This document shows, one piece after another, positions 47,901-58,262 of a DNA stretch of 64,000 nt. The first letter of the stretch is position 1, and each line of letters opens with the position of its first letter. Made by a program: the position numbers and the translations under genes. Source of the DNA: Apostichopus japonicus (lineage: Eukaryota > Echinodermata > Holothuroidea > Aspidochirotida > Stichopodidae); contig NC_092572.1 in the NCBI RefSeq assembly GCF_037975245.1, forward strand, positions 2,949,501-3,013,500. Reading direction: 5' to 3'. The notes under the pieces are model-generated. The model was not told the DNA's origin, did not search any database, and saw nothing but the letters and a program-made list of their open reading frames with translations.

Positions 47901-48524
47901 CAAACTCCATGAAGTTGAAAGTAAAAAAAAGTTTGTGGTCAGCCTCAGGTCAGGACCATGACAAAGTGGTTCTAACAAGAAATTTAAGATTCTCCCAAAA
48001 TATCATTTTATTTTCGATTATCTTTCCTAACAGAAATTTATCATCAAAACCCTTATAAGAGCTCTCTAGTGGGTAACACAATACAATCACTTAATGAGAA
48101 AAAGTGCCTTTCTGTCTTCTCTTTACATAAACTATATTACCCCCCCCCCCCATGGATGTCACCACCAAACTTCCCTAACCAAGCTTTCTTTTACAAACAT
48201 TTCTCCAAAGGTAAAAAGAAACACTTTCAGATAGCATTTGAAACTATAGTATTGTAACGAAAACTTACTCTGTGCAGTCTTCTTCATTTGTTTACACCGC
48301 TGGTGGCTTCTCTTGCAAGCAATTCCCCGCATTATAATTGTTTTGAATCTTACCTCAGATACCATAATAGTGGTGCAGCTGTCTCTGTTAAATCCAATCA
48401 CATGGACGGTTGTATTCCATAAGGCTTCCATTATATGCGAGACACAACCATCTAATTTATTTGTCTCATAAGAGAACAATTTCTGTTACTTTCACACATA
48501 CATAAGGAAGATTTAACACATGTA
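44991..48524. other. Non-coding, unassigned
   Basis: Apart from the short protein-like frame at 46376-46551 there are no recognisable genes. Frames at 46898-47257 and 48159-48479 have no domain-like pattern. Confidence 0.35.
46376..46551 (-). CDS. Protein-like fragment, unknown
   Basis: The minus-strand frame reads from about ERKPNYDQLEIVKKLLYNMI through GPIYSVLTDKVFEGTRLQEA to a stop after GGVLAVK. Amphipathic composition and low repeat content make it look like real protein sequence, perhaps the end of a transposable-element or cellular ORF. A TTTTCGGGGATTAG acceptor-like site lies just before it. I do not recognise the family. Confidence 0.3.
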
Positions 48525-48780
48525 TGTAATGCTATTGATCCACCCGAAGTAGCCGAGAATCCAAATAATTTAAAACACTCTATGATATAACATGTATGGG
48601 GTCTTTATTTAATGATGTACTCTCTAGGAGGGCAAGCTGGTGGTAAGAGGAAGAGTAACCGAGACAGAATCCACAAATATGAACAACAGATAAGTATCAT
48701 ATTACAATGTATCAGCTAGTGCGCAGAGGGGACCGAGTAAGGCATGTAGATGTGCATATAAAATAGGTAATAATATTACA
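48525..48780 (-). repeat. 3' LTR of the decayed Gypsy element (256 bp)
   Basis: TGTAATGCTATTG ... AATATTACA with TG/CA ends, a polypurine tract directly beside it, and an AATAAAG signal on the element strand. Confidence 0.7.
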
Positions 48781-49569
48781 TCCCCCTTCTCATGTTAGAA
48801 ATTTACCCTTTTCAACAGTAACACTTTAATACTCTAAAGTGCTTTCGAAACGATGGGATTAAACTGTATGAACATGGTTATAATTCAGTGAGATATCATA
48901 TTTATTAAACCTGATTAAACCCTTCAGAAATTTAGGCCAGATCTTTGTGGACTTCTTGTCCAGACTGTGTGATGTATGGTTTAGGGGTGTCAGGGTTTGG
49001 TTCTGTTTGTGCCTTCACAGTGATTCATGTCTAGTGGTATTTGTTATGTCATCAGTGTTTGTAGAGTTTTCAAAAGGTACTCTTTTCTCCCCCGTCTTTC
49101 GCAGCTGTCATCGGTTTCTGCTCGGTGTCTGTCCTGAAGCTGTTTGTATATTATCTGGGTTCCTCTCAATGTTTGAGGATAGTCCCAGGGTCCCTTGTGC
49201 CTTTACTATCTTTGGAAGGATCTTTGGCATGTACAACTTCTCTAGGGGTCAATTCTGCCAATCGTTTTGCAGTTTTGTAAAAATGTTCTTATTGTTTATT
49301 CTGTCGCTCATGTAAGACTGTGTTTATCACGTCACAGTTTGGTTGAGTGTGGGTATTTTTGGGGGTAACTTTCCTAATTCGTCTGTTGAATAGAAAGAAG
49401 TTCAGCAGGTGAGGTCGGATGGCTGTCAATGGGTGTTGATCTCAGATTTAACAGTGCTTGGTGAACATCAATCCTGGTTTATTTGGCCTTGATGATGGTG
49501 TGTTTGACTGTTGTATCTGCTGTTCGATGAATAAGTTGGACTGAGGGTATGAGGACTAGAGGTCATTTG

Positions 49570-50000
49570 TTGGAAGTTCCAAGTCCTTGAGAATTGCTTG
49601 AACAGCTGTACTGCGGTCCATTAATGCTTATCAGCCTCTCCGGAATTCCATGTTCTGCAACGATGTTTTTCAGAAAATTGATGATGGTTAGGCTGTTAGG
49701 GATGGTCCTTATCAACGCATACTTTGAGTAGTAGTCTGCCACTACAAGGTGGTTTTCCCTTCTAGTGAAGAGGTCAGTAGCTAAGATTTGCCAAGACCGA
49801 GTGGGTGCTCTGTGTTGTTAAATCGGTTCAGTGGGCTGTGCCCTAATGTGGCATGCAGGACAAGATCGCACTCATTCCTCTATGTCCTTATTGATCCCTG
49901 GCCAGAATACTTCTGCTTTGGCTCTCAGTTGACATTTCCTTATTTCCTGATGGGCATCTGATAGAGTATGTCTTTCAGACATATCTTCGGGATGATGATT
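49570..50000 (-). pseudogene. Decayed Gypsy integrase
   Basis: Recognisable on the minus strand: a zinc-module remnant (AEVFWPGINKDIE, then SCPACH), core strand ILATDLFTRRENHLVV with the first Asp, ADYYSKYA, and AEHGIPERLISINGPQY, where the second catalytic Asp (usually S-D-N-G-P) is replaced by Asn. Stop codons lie before VRSCPAC and after QPTEPI. Non-functional. Confidence 0.75.
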
Positions 50001-50105
50001 GGCAGTCCTTTTACAAGGAGCCCCCCACCCCTCGGTCTATGGACAGTTAATCACGACATGACCAGTGCCTGAGGGTTTGTGATATTCCGTAAGTCTTGTT
50101 GTCTT

Positions 50106-50324
50106 TCAGGCCAGCCTAATTTGGGATGAAAGGAGACATCTAACTGTTGCGATGCCTAAGAATTCTTGCAACTCATTTCGCATTGTTGGGGCGTTGAGAA
50201 TCTCAATCACCCTGACCTTGTCTGGGTCGTAATGTACAACTTGTACATTGTATAATAGACCGAAGAAGGTGATGCCTTTTCCTTTTTCTTTGTTGAAGCT
50301 TAAAGGCAGTGAAGATTGGCCCAA
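50106..50324 (-). pseudogene. Decayed Gypsy RT thumb fragment
   Basis: The frame contains GKGITFFGLLYN...DPDKVRVIE, then APTMRNELQEFLGIAT. This is the conserved segment after the RT active site (G-H-x-x...D-P-x-K-V...L-x-x-F-L-G). It ends shortly after; RNase H is missing before the integrase remnant. Confidence 0.75.
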
Positions 50325-50340
50325 AACGGCCTGCGGCCAT

Positions 50341-51150
50341 CTGAAAAAGTTGACTTTCTGTTGCTTGCGTTCGTGTCGCTACAAATGTAGACAGTATTGA
50401 AACGTGATACATTGTTATCTTTAGCTGGACCTGACATGTCCATCGCTGTACCATTTGTTCACTGTGCTGTGGGTATTGACCGCAGCTGTATGTACTGACT
50501 GTACACTAGTGTCTATAATTACCGACGGTAGCAAGCTGTGTGTGTATTTTCTGGGATCGATGGTGGTGTTTAAAACTCCTGTTACACCTCATTTGAAACT
50601 AGGTCAGATTAACGGCATTATACATTTATTTTTGCCCAAGTCTTCACACCCTTTAATCCGTGTTCCTAAGCCAATTGCATACATAAGGTTGAACAGATTT
50701 GCTCCTCGGCTGTGGCTCCAAATTCAGCAATGTCAGCGATGCCTATGGTGCCTTTTCGTTTCTTTCAAAATTCTTTGCTTCTGGCTATTGGTTGGTTTAT
50801 GCTGGCCTCATGCAGCTAGTAGTAGAACTGCCTGTTTCTCTTCTCTAGTAGCACAGTTAGGCTGTTTAACACTACTCATCATTTTTTGCATTAGAATATT
50901 TAGTTACTTGATAAAATCGAGGAAGAATTTGTGTGCTTACCATATTTTGACATCTGGCATCAATTATTCTTTGTGACGAATTTACTCGATACAAAGTTTT
51001 ACAACATAACTGAGAACTACTCATGTAGGCTGGCTTATCTGTACACACACCCTATGTACGGTTCATCGTATAACCTCTCAGAGAAACCATTCTTAATATT
51101 TGGGAAACTGCATTCTCTTAAGTAGAGGATGAATGAGTGCAATTATATTG
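50341..51150. other. Non-coding, unassigned
   Basis: A 173-codon open frame (50455-50976, plus) is present but has no domain-like pattern or neighbouring splice signals that I can tie to a gene. It is left as chance. Confidence 0.35.
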
Positions 51151-51930
51151 TTATAGTAGCCTGCTTATAACTCCGCAACCAAAAGTCAGAATTAATTCAT
51201 ACTTAGTAATAATGTGTTGGTAGATAGTGGGTACATGGTAACATATGTTCAAGTTGATATTATGCATATTTTTTAGTTGATTTTTTAGTTGATTGATTAA
51301 AATAGCTTGTAAACACGGTAACTGAACATCCACAAGTTGGATTGAAGTCATACTTGGTACAGTACATATATGGGCCATAGTAGGTACTGTAGATGAACCC
51401 TATTGATTTTGGTGGTCATCTCATGAAAAATAATGAAGTCACGGAGTCAAACGTGAAAATCTCCAAATGCTTATAATTCCACAACCAAAAGTCGGAATTT
51501 ATTCATACGTGGTATTAATGTGTTGGTAAAAAGTGGGTACAAGCTGATATTCACCAAAGTAGCTTGTAAACACGGTAACTGAACAACGACAAGTTGGATT
51601 GAAGTCATACTTGGTACATAGATGTGCCATAGTGAGTAGAAGACCCCTATTGATTTTGGTGCTCATTACTAGAATATTAATGAGGTCACAGGGTCAAATG
51701 TAAACATTTTCAGAATTGAATCATACTTTGTGTGAATGTGTTGGTAGATAGCGGGTACATGATAAGTGTATGGTCAATGTGATATTATGCACATTTATTA
51801 GGGGTCAGGGCTTGAGTTGATTTTTGCTAAAAGTAGCTGGTAAACATGTTCAGTTAACATATTTAGTACGTACCTGTAGGTCCTCACTCCTCAGTCAGTG
51901 TGTCACAAGTGACACATAGTGACCCTTTCT
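51151..51930. repeat. Dispersed repeat family, copy 1
   Basis: Two tandem versions of a roughly 285-bp unit, each with CAACCAAAAGTC-GAATT, AATGTGTTGGTA, AGCTTGTAAACACGGTAACT, ACAAGTTGGATTGAAGTCAT and ATTGATTTTGGTG. The same unit recurs at 59000-59720. Sequence after it (52595-52690, AATGACGAAAGCTTGG) also recurs at 59757-59845, so one longer family is involved. Confidence 0.8.
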
Positions 51931-52973
51931 AGAAAGTAACGCTCAATTGATAATCAAGAAACCACGCAAACACTCTGCTTTTAATTCTCATGGATATTTT
52001 AGCACGGGATATTTCAATGATTATTGGTAAAAGGAAATATAAAAGAAATGCATATAAAAATAACTACACCCCCTTGGATACTTATCCAGTGAATCCTACC
52101 CCCTATGCTAACTGACACTGCTATAGTACGCTTTATGACAGACTTCAGAAGATCACTGCCCACAAGGTAGTCTCTATAGGCGGAGTCAAACCATTCAGCT
52201 TTTGGCACGTGTCAAAGGTAGGATACCTGTATCCGGCGTCTTAAAAGTGTGGACCAGACCACATCTATTGGCACTCCCGTTCTCAATAACGGAGAAACTA
52301 CCTCTCTGCCCGACGTGATATCGTTACCAGATGGAATGCAACTGACTACCTTTTCTGTACCCCACCCTAACATCAACTTTAAAAAAAAAACACGAATCTA
52401 ATATGACGTAACGGCTCTCACAATCTGTAAGCCCAGGTATTCCGATATATCTCTGTGAAACATACCAACAATAAGGAGCCGAGAAACCCGGAATTTAGTT
52501 ACTCGTTATATGCGATACAGGTGCTCCAATGCACACAGTGAAGCATATCAACACCAGGAATTTTGCATCCACTTACGTGACACAGTGAAAGAACCTTGCT
52601 GATCAATTTAGGCAACAATGACGAAAGCTTGGAGTTATGATCTAAATTTGCCATTGAGGAATCGCAATAAGTCCACTGGCTTTCGGGTTTATCAGTTCAG
52701 TCAGTTAGTATGAATTTACCAGAATTACACGTTAACTCCCATGCACACATGTTGAGACAGTTTCCTTGCTTTGACTGTGTTAATATGTATTCCATATTAC
52801 TGGTACACCAATAGAGCCATTGCCCATCGATGTGATCTGCCTGCAATGTATACTTTTCGTATGTTATTTGGTGTTCGCAAGTGCCTGTCCTGCTGCCGAG
52901 GTTGTGCAGCTAGGGTTGCACATAATAATCTTCTGTAGAGTTTATACTGTATGATATTTTTGTTACATTTCAG
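51931..52973. other. Upstream region of the Ig locus
   Basis: It holds the AATGACGAAAGCTTGG block (52595-52690) of the dispersed repeat. An upstream 5' UTR exon for the Ig gene is expected here or further left, because the signal-peptide exon starts at an acceptor. None was identified. Confidence 0.4.
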
Positions 52974-53034
52974 ATTAACAGATTAATGTGGGCCCATCCC
53001 AGAATGATGTGGGAGATATACTGGATTATTATAT
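52974..53034 (+). CDS. Signal-peptide exon of the Ig/HYR-like gene
   Basis: The exon runs from acceptor TTTGTTACATTTCAG (ends 52973) to donor T|GTGAGTG (GT at 53035-53036). After 12 nt of 5' UTR, the ATG at 52986 encodes MWAHPRMMWEIYWIII and leaves one base (phase 1). Joined to the exon at 53712, that base forms a Trp codon and the hydrophobic run continues WSFVQA before HGF. That gives a signal peptide with an apparent A-x-A-like site at VQA. The ATG choice is supported by the immediate hydrophobic core and the exact phase match. The acceptor implies a separate non-coding first exon upstream. Confidence 0.7.
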
Positions 53035-53711
53035 GTGAGTGAAGTACTCTTAAATGTATTGTGAACAGTATATAGTTTACTTAGCTGCTAAACATTTGAT
53101 ATTGTCTTTAGATCCATGGGCTACCAGAAGCAACCACTATGGTTATTTTACTTGAAAATAGGACATTTTCAGACTTGGCAGCAGTGTTTGATTTTGAGTG
53201 ACTGTTGGATCATTCTGTACTCTCTGTGGCAGTTATATTTCATTAGGTTTTGATAGTTATGTAGAGCATTATTGCCTTGTCAGTGAACAACATCGTTGTG
53301 CAATCTCTATGTGTGTGATCAGTATAATCAGATGTTTGCAGTAGTTTACGATGTAACTACATCTGTTCATGGACTCAGGATGTTTCATTTTGACCTGTTG
53401 CTGCTCTGAATGTTACAAAGAGAGAAATGGTCAAACGGTGGTGATCTCAGGTTTTGCATGAAAACAATTTACAAAACTGTGTGCTTTTCCTGTTATATGC
53501 AATCATTACTATAACAGTAGACCTATCAATCATACAAAGCTAGCTGTCTAATTTTTCAGGCTGTAGGCAACAGATATGTAGTCATTGTAGAAGTTTTTAG
53601 AAACAAAATTTAAATACAAATTATGTTGCACGTTAGATTATCTTATCAACATGCAAATACTGTAAGGTACTTAGTGTTGTTAAATGTTGATTTTTTTTCT
53701 CAAATATGCAG

Positions 53712-54044
53712 GGTCATTTGTTCAGGCACATGGGTTCAGTACTACAGTTGTAGAGGAAGGGGAAGATGCAATAATAGAATGTGGTTTACAGACTACTGTG
53801 GAAGAAGGATACCTGAGATGGGAAACCATGACTAATGGTATCCCTGTAGTCTTAGCATATGATGTGAGAGACGGACATCCTGACTGCGATGACAGAATCA
53901 TCAATTGTACTCTTCACGCCAATGGTAGTATCCAACTGGGGTCTGTCAGCAAGGAAGATGGTGCCAGACATTACCGTTGCCTTAGAGGAGATGCAGATGG
54001 GTACAACTATTATTCTGATCACAGGCTCTCAGTTTTGTCAAAAG
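53712..54044 (+). CDS. Ig V-like domain exon 1
   Basis: 333 bp, acceptor ATATGCAG (53711), donor AAAG|GTTTGT (54045), phase 1 both ends. It encodes the end of a signal peptide (SFVQA) and a V-like Ig domain: VVEEGEDAIIECGL (B-strand Cys), LRWET (core Trp), VLAYDVRDG, GSIQLGSVSKEDGARHYRC (the E-D-x-x-x-Y-x-C F-strand signature), then YNYYSDHRLSVLS (G strand). Two further Cys (DCDDRIINC) probably form an extra disulfide. N-glycosylation sites: NCT and NGS. Extracellular recognition or adhesion is the likely role, by family. Confidence 0.82.
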
Positions 54045-54631
54045 GTTTGTAGTCACTGGTTGTATGCATTCCACGATATATAAATACTAACAAACAGATG
54101 TCTAAATCTAGGACAGTTTGAGGTTTGACTAAGTGTTTGATTTCAAGTGAATGTTAGTTCATTCATGCACACTGTAGCTGTCATATTCGATTAGATTGTG
54201 ATAGTTATGTAGCTTACATTATTGCCTTGTTAGTGACCAACATCGATGTGCAATCTGTGTGTGTGACCAAAATCAGATATTTGCTGTGTAGTTCAATTTG
54301 TATCAGTGCATTGACACGAATGTTTAATTTTGCTGTTGCTGCGCTGAAATGTTATAAAGAGGAAAATGGTCAAACTGTTGTGAACTTGTGATCTAAGATA
54401 TTGTATTTGAACAATTTAAAAAAAACTATGTACTTGTCCTGTAATGTTCAAGCATTACTATTACAGTCTGTCAGTCATACAAAACTAGCTGTCTGCTATT
54501 TCAGGCTGTAGTCATAAAACAGGCATGTAACCATTTTAGAAATTTTTAGAAACAAGTGTATTTTAAAATTATAATTTACCAACTCTGTTGCACTTTAAAA
54601 TATCATATCAACATGCTAATCTTGCTAGCAA

Positions 54632-54878
54632 ACACAAAGGTTTTTAAAATGTTATTGAAACGTTTGGTCTTTTGTTTTGATAACGTTATTTGTGGTGCAA
54701 TAAAAATGTCACAAAAACGTTTTCAGGCTATTATTTCAAAACATTTTTTCTTTAAAACATTAATATAACATTAATATCTCATAAAAACGTTATGCCGACG
54801 TTTTTATAACACCTCATTTAACGATCTAAAAACATTTTAGAGGCTCTTTAAAAAATGTTATGATAACGTTTTGTGTAG
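54632..54878. mobile_element. MITE in the intron between Ig exons
   Basis: About 247 bp with ACACAAAGGTTTTTAAAATG at the left and the partial inverse ATGATAACGTTTTGTGT at the right. The inside has many AACGTTTT / AACGTTAT words. The paralogous spot before the first Ig exon lacks it. Confidence 0.6.
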
Positions 54879-54915
54879 GCAATTAGTGTTGTCATATTTT
54901 TTCTCCATCATGCAG

Positions 54916-55248
54916 GGTCATTTGTTCAGGCACAGGGGTTTCGCACCACAGTTGTTAAAGAAGGGGAAGATGCAATAATAGATTGTGGGTTACAGACTGA
55001 AGTGGAAGAAGGTAACCTTAAATGGGAAGCTATATCAAAAGATACTACTGTAGACTTAGCATATGATGTGAGAGACGGACATCCTGACTGCGATGACAGA
55101 ATCATCAATTGTACTCTATACGCCAATGGCAGTATCCAACTGGAGTCTGTTAGCAAGGAAGATGGTGACAGATATTACCGTTGCCTTAGAGGAGATGAAG
55201 ATGGGTACAACTATTATTCTGATCACAGGCTCTCAGTTTTGTTAAAAG
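54916..55248 (+). CDS. Ig V-like domain exon 2
   Basis: 333 bp, acceptor CATGCAG (54915), donor AAAG|GTTTGT (55249), phase 1 both ends; a tandem duplicate of 53712-54044 together with flanking intron. It again starts SFVQAQGF, which only makes biological sense if spliced straight to the signal-peptide exon. Ig signature: IIDCGL, LKWEA, GSIQLESVSKEDGDRYYRC. It differs from exon 1 at about 20 of 111 residues, with a cluster just after the core Trp (AISKDTTVD against TMTNGIPVV). The C-terminal half is almost unchanged. NCT and NGS sites are kept. Confidence 0.82.
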
Positions 55249-55472
55249 GTTTGTAGTCACAGGAAGTATTCATTCCACGATAAATAACTAACTACGGTTG
55301 TCTAAATCTAGGACAGTTTGAGGTTTGATTTCAAGTGACTGTTGAGTCAATTCTTGTACACTGTCGCTGTCATATTTTATTAGGTTGTGATAATATATTA
55401 TGTACAGTAGCTCTCATTAACGCCTTGCTAGTGAACAACAATGTTGTTCAATCTCTTTGTGTGTGATCAATA

Positions 55473-56996
55473 TGTAACGCCGGGAGAAAAGATGTTCGGT
55501 GGTGACATTCCTGGGGGGTGGGGTGATGGGAGCTCCGGGTCTCTGCCGGTGACCACAAGAATGGAATAGATATGACGGTTTTTGTTTTCTAGTCCATGTG
55601 TATTAAATCTGCTAGCGTGTTCTCTGACACCGAGCTCTACGTAAAAAGGAAAGGAAAACAATGTCTCATAAGTAAAAGCCATTTACAAATAAGATAAAGT
55701 GAAAATCTTAACATTACAAGAATAAGGAGCAGCATGGCAAACAATTAAGTAAGACACTTAAATAAATGCAAGTAAAACTTAGGGACGGTTACACTGAAAT
55801 GAGAATACTCCTATAAAAGTTAATTAGGAATTTTAAGTACTCCTTTAATAATTAAATGCAGGGACGGCTCCTTTAACTACGTGTGGTCATGTGACCATGT
55901 ACAGAGTGCACATTATCTAAGTTCACAATTCCGATTAGGAATTAACTTGAAACTAATTTATGGCAAAGCAAAAACAAATGCCGGTTATTCTCCAAATAAC
56001 CATTTGTTTGTCGGTTATTCCCCTTATAACCATTTATCCTCAACTTATAACCTATCAAAATGGCTCTAATAAAAATGATTGCATGGTAGCTAACTTTCCA
56101 AACTTATAATTAAAAAGGTGTACGTATTTCCCAGTACAAGAAATTAATCTCTTTTGAAACACAAGAGAAGTATCCAACATTAAGTTGAAACAACCTCTCA
56201 GTACAAATTAATAACATGTCAATAAAAACAACTCAACCTCAAGTTCACATTGACATTACGAACATGAGCTAAGATCTATAATGACTCATGGGCGCGGCCA
56301 TATTAAATACAATTACTTTGCTAAATGAGAGCGCTATGCAAAAATATTTACTGTGACTTAAGGTCCCATGATAAGGCTACAATACAATGTGTTCATGTGA
56401 CGTACGTAAATTACGATTTTTGGAACCACTGAGATCATTAAGTATGGAGACATAAAATTATGATAAAGGTAGATTAAAGGTACTGGAAAAGCACTTATAC
56501 TATTAATTACGAAATCTTAACTCAGCATTGTAAAGAAATATTGGATTGAAAAGCTACGATATATGCTGAAAAGTTAAGCCTAGGCTATACTACTCAGGCA
56601 GTAGCCTACCATTGTAATGGTGTATACAGTACAAATAGGGCCAACCGTGACTTTGAACTTGATCGAGAGTAACAAAATCTAATCTATATCATGAATAAAA
56701 GAACCTTTGTTTGCTTAAAAGATATAAAAAGAAGAGAAATTATAATTACCTCATAGAGCTATTAAAGTAACAACTTCAATTGCTGCAAAAGCAGGCAAAA
56801 ACGTATTTAAAAGATAAATGGAATTCTTGCAGGTGTTTTGTTAACTTGTGAAAGTAACATAATGTCTTAGAACAATAGATTTCAAAGCTACCCCACGCCC
56901 TGAAGGGTCTCCCAATCTGAACGGAAGGGTTTGACCAGTTCCGGTGGAGTTAGATTCTAAGGCAGGCCAGCTATGCCAAAAGGGCATGGCTCGACA
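55473..56996. mobile_element. Insertion with LTR-like ends, 4-bp TSD (solo LTR?)
   Basis: It starts TGTAACGCCGGG and ends GGCTCGACA (TG...CA). AATA is duplicated (55469-55472, 56997-57000). The paralogous intron at 53316-53340 shows the empty site (GATCAGTATAATCAGAT), which confirms a clean insertion. No coding frame, and no internal pair of LTRs seen. A solo LTR of 1.5 kb or a small LTR-flanked element is possible. Confidence 0.6.
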
Positions 56997-57087
56997 AATA
57001 TAATCAGATATTTGCTGAGGAGTTCATTTTGTAACTATAGATATGTGTATGGACTCTGGAAGTTTTTACTGTTCCTGTTCCTTAGAG

Positions 57088-57144
57088 GAGATGAATATGG
57101 GTACAACAATTATTTGGATCACAGGCTCTCAGTTTTGTCAAAAG
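57088..57144 (+). pseudogene. Truncated Ig V-like exon (3' end only)
   Basis: Only the last 19 or so codons of the Ig exon remain (RGDEYGYNNYLDHRLSVLSK) with the donor AAAG|GTTTGT kept (57145). Upstream sequence matches the intron that precedes the intact Ig exon (compare 57008-57075 with 53335-53400). An internal deletion therefore joined intron to exon and removed the acceptor. Confidence 0.75.
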
Positions 57145-57415
57145 GTTTGTAGTACACTGGATGTTAAATTTGTATGCATTTTCATGATAAATACTTTCAA
57201 ACAGATACATGTCTTACTCTTGTCTTTTAGTTTTAACAGGCTCTTGTCAGTCTCATTTTATATGATAGTGGAGTACATTCTTTCATTTTATAAAGAATTT
57301 GAGGTGAAACTCATTCTCCATATGAGGATTTCATAATGAGAGCACCACAGCCACTTTTTGTTAGTGAAACAGAGAACTATGTGTGGATAGTTGCTTTTCT
57401 TTCTTGTTGCTTTAG

Positions 57416-57661
57416 AGAAAACGACGTCTCCCCCATCAATTGAAACACCTCACAGAGAGTCAGTAAGTTCCTATAACATGGGTAAGAAGGGTGTGCTACA
57501 TGGCTACAATGCTCCAGTCTGTGAAGATGATGTGGATGGGAACCTCCTAGTAGTCTGCTATCCACCGTCTGGTATAATTGTTGACAGAGAATATGAGACT
57601 ATTCAGTGTAATTGTACAGACTCAGATGGGCTGATGGACACTGTGACATTTCCTGTAACAA
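57416..57661 (+). CDS. HYR-like domain exon 1
   Basis: 246 bp, acceptor TTGCTTTAG (57415), donor ACAA|GTTAGT (57662), phase 1 both ends. A Ser/Thr/Pro-rich linker (KTTSPPSIETPHRESVSS) is followed by APVCEDDVDG, VVCYPPSG, ETIQCNCTDSDGLMDTVTF and a V-T-S end. The second half matches the end of HYR domains (G-x-T-x-V-x-C-x-A-T-D-x-x-G-L-x-D-T-C-x-F-x-V), and 'HYR-like' is used because the N-terminal strands are not typical. Four Cys and one N-glycosylation site (NCT). HYR domains are extracellular, Ig-fold-related adhesion modules often found beside CUB and Ig domains in echinoderms. Confidence 0.65.
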
Positions 57662-58142
57662 GTTAGTACTTTTTGATAGTGTTTTCATTGCAGAAACTGG
57701 TAGGCTATCGGTAGTGTCCTTTGTAAAGATGTAATGTTTATAGACTTGTAGTACAATAGGTTAGGTATGAGTATCAGTAGAAAATCCCTTGAAGAACAAA
57801 AATAGTAATGATTGTCTTACTGGATATTATACTATGTTGAACTTGTTGGAATATTGTCAAAGTGAGCACATGTGCCAAGGTCATTTCAGTTCCAAATAGA
57901 AGTAAGCTAACATCGTTGAAAAAGTACTTTTCCAAAGGAACAGCGTGTAATTTTCTGACAATCTTCCTAGTTAGCAAGATGAAAGTTTATGACAAACAAT
58001 GGTATCTAATATTGCTTTTCAACAGCATGAGTATAAGTGAAAGGATTGAATTCTAATTAGGAGTTTGGAGGTAATCTTTGATTTGTATCTATACTTTATT
58101 TCTAAAGGTGTCAAGTATGAGTATATCAGCTGAGTAACTATG

Positions 58143-58143
<1 letters not shown>

Positions 58144-58194
<51 letters not shown>

Positions 58195-58195
58195 C
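58144..58195. repeat. (TA)n microsatellite
   Basis: About 26 TA units just upstream of the second HYR-like exon. The partner in copy 2 (63680-63708) is shorter, about 14 units. Confidence 0.95.
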
Positions 58196-58262
58196 ATATA
58201 TTTATAGTGAAGTATATATGAAGTATAAAAATACTTCCTTTCTTGCTTTCTTGTTGCTTTAG

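Larger units (their letters stand above)
48525..50340 (-). mobile_element. Decayed second Ty3/Gypsy element, 5' truncated
   Basis: Minus-strand order: RT fragment (50324-50106), a gap lacking RNase H, integrase fragment (about 50000-49570), non-coding, polypurine tract (48781-48791, GAGAAGGGGGA on the element strand), 3' LTR (48525-48780). No second LTR was seen to the right. Stops and shifts are frequent. It is clearly older than the element at 16.8-22 kb and from a different lineage, judged by its LTR. Confidence 0.75.

Noticed and set aside
48947-49315. 122-codon open frame on the plus strand
   Set aside because: It lies antisense within the non-coding 3' part of the decayed Gypsy element.
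50455-50976. 173-codon open frame on the plus strand
   Set aside because: No domain pattern, no supporting splice sites, and it starts next to a decayed Gypsy element; treated as chance.
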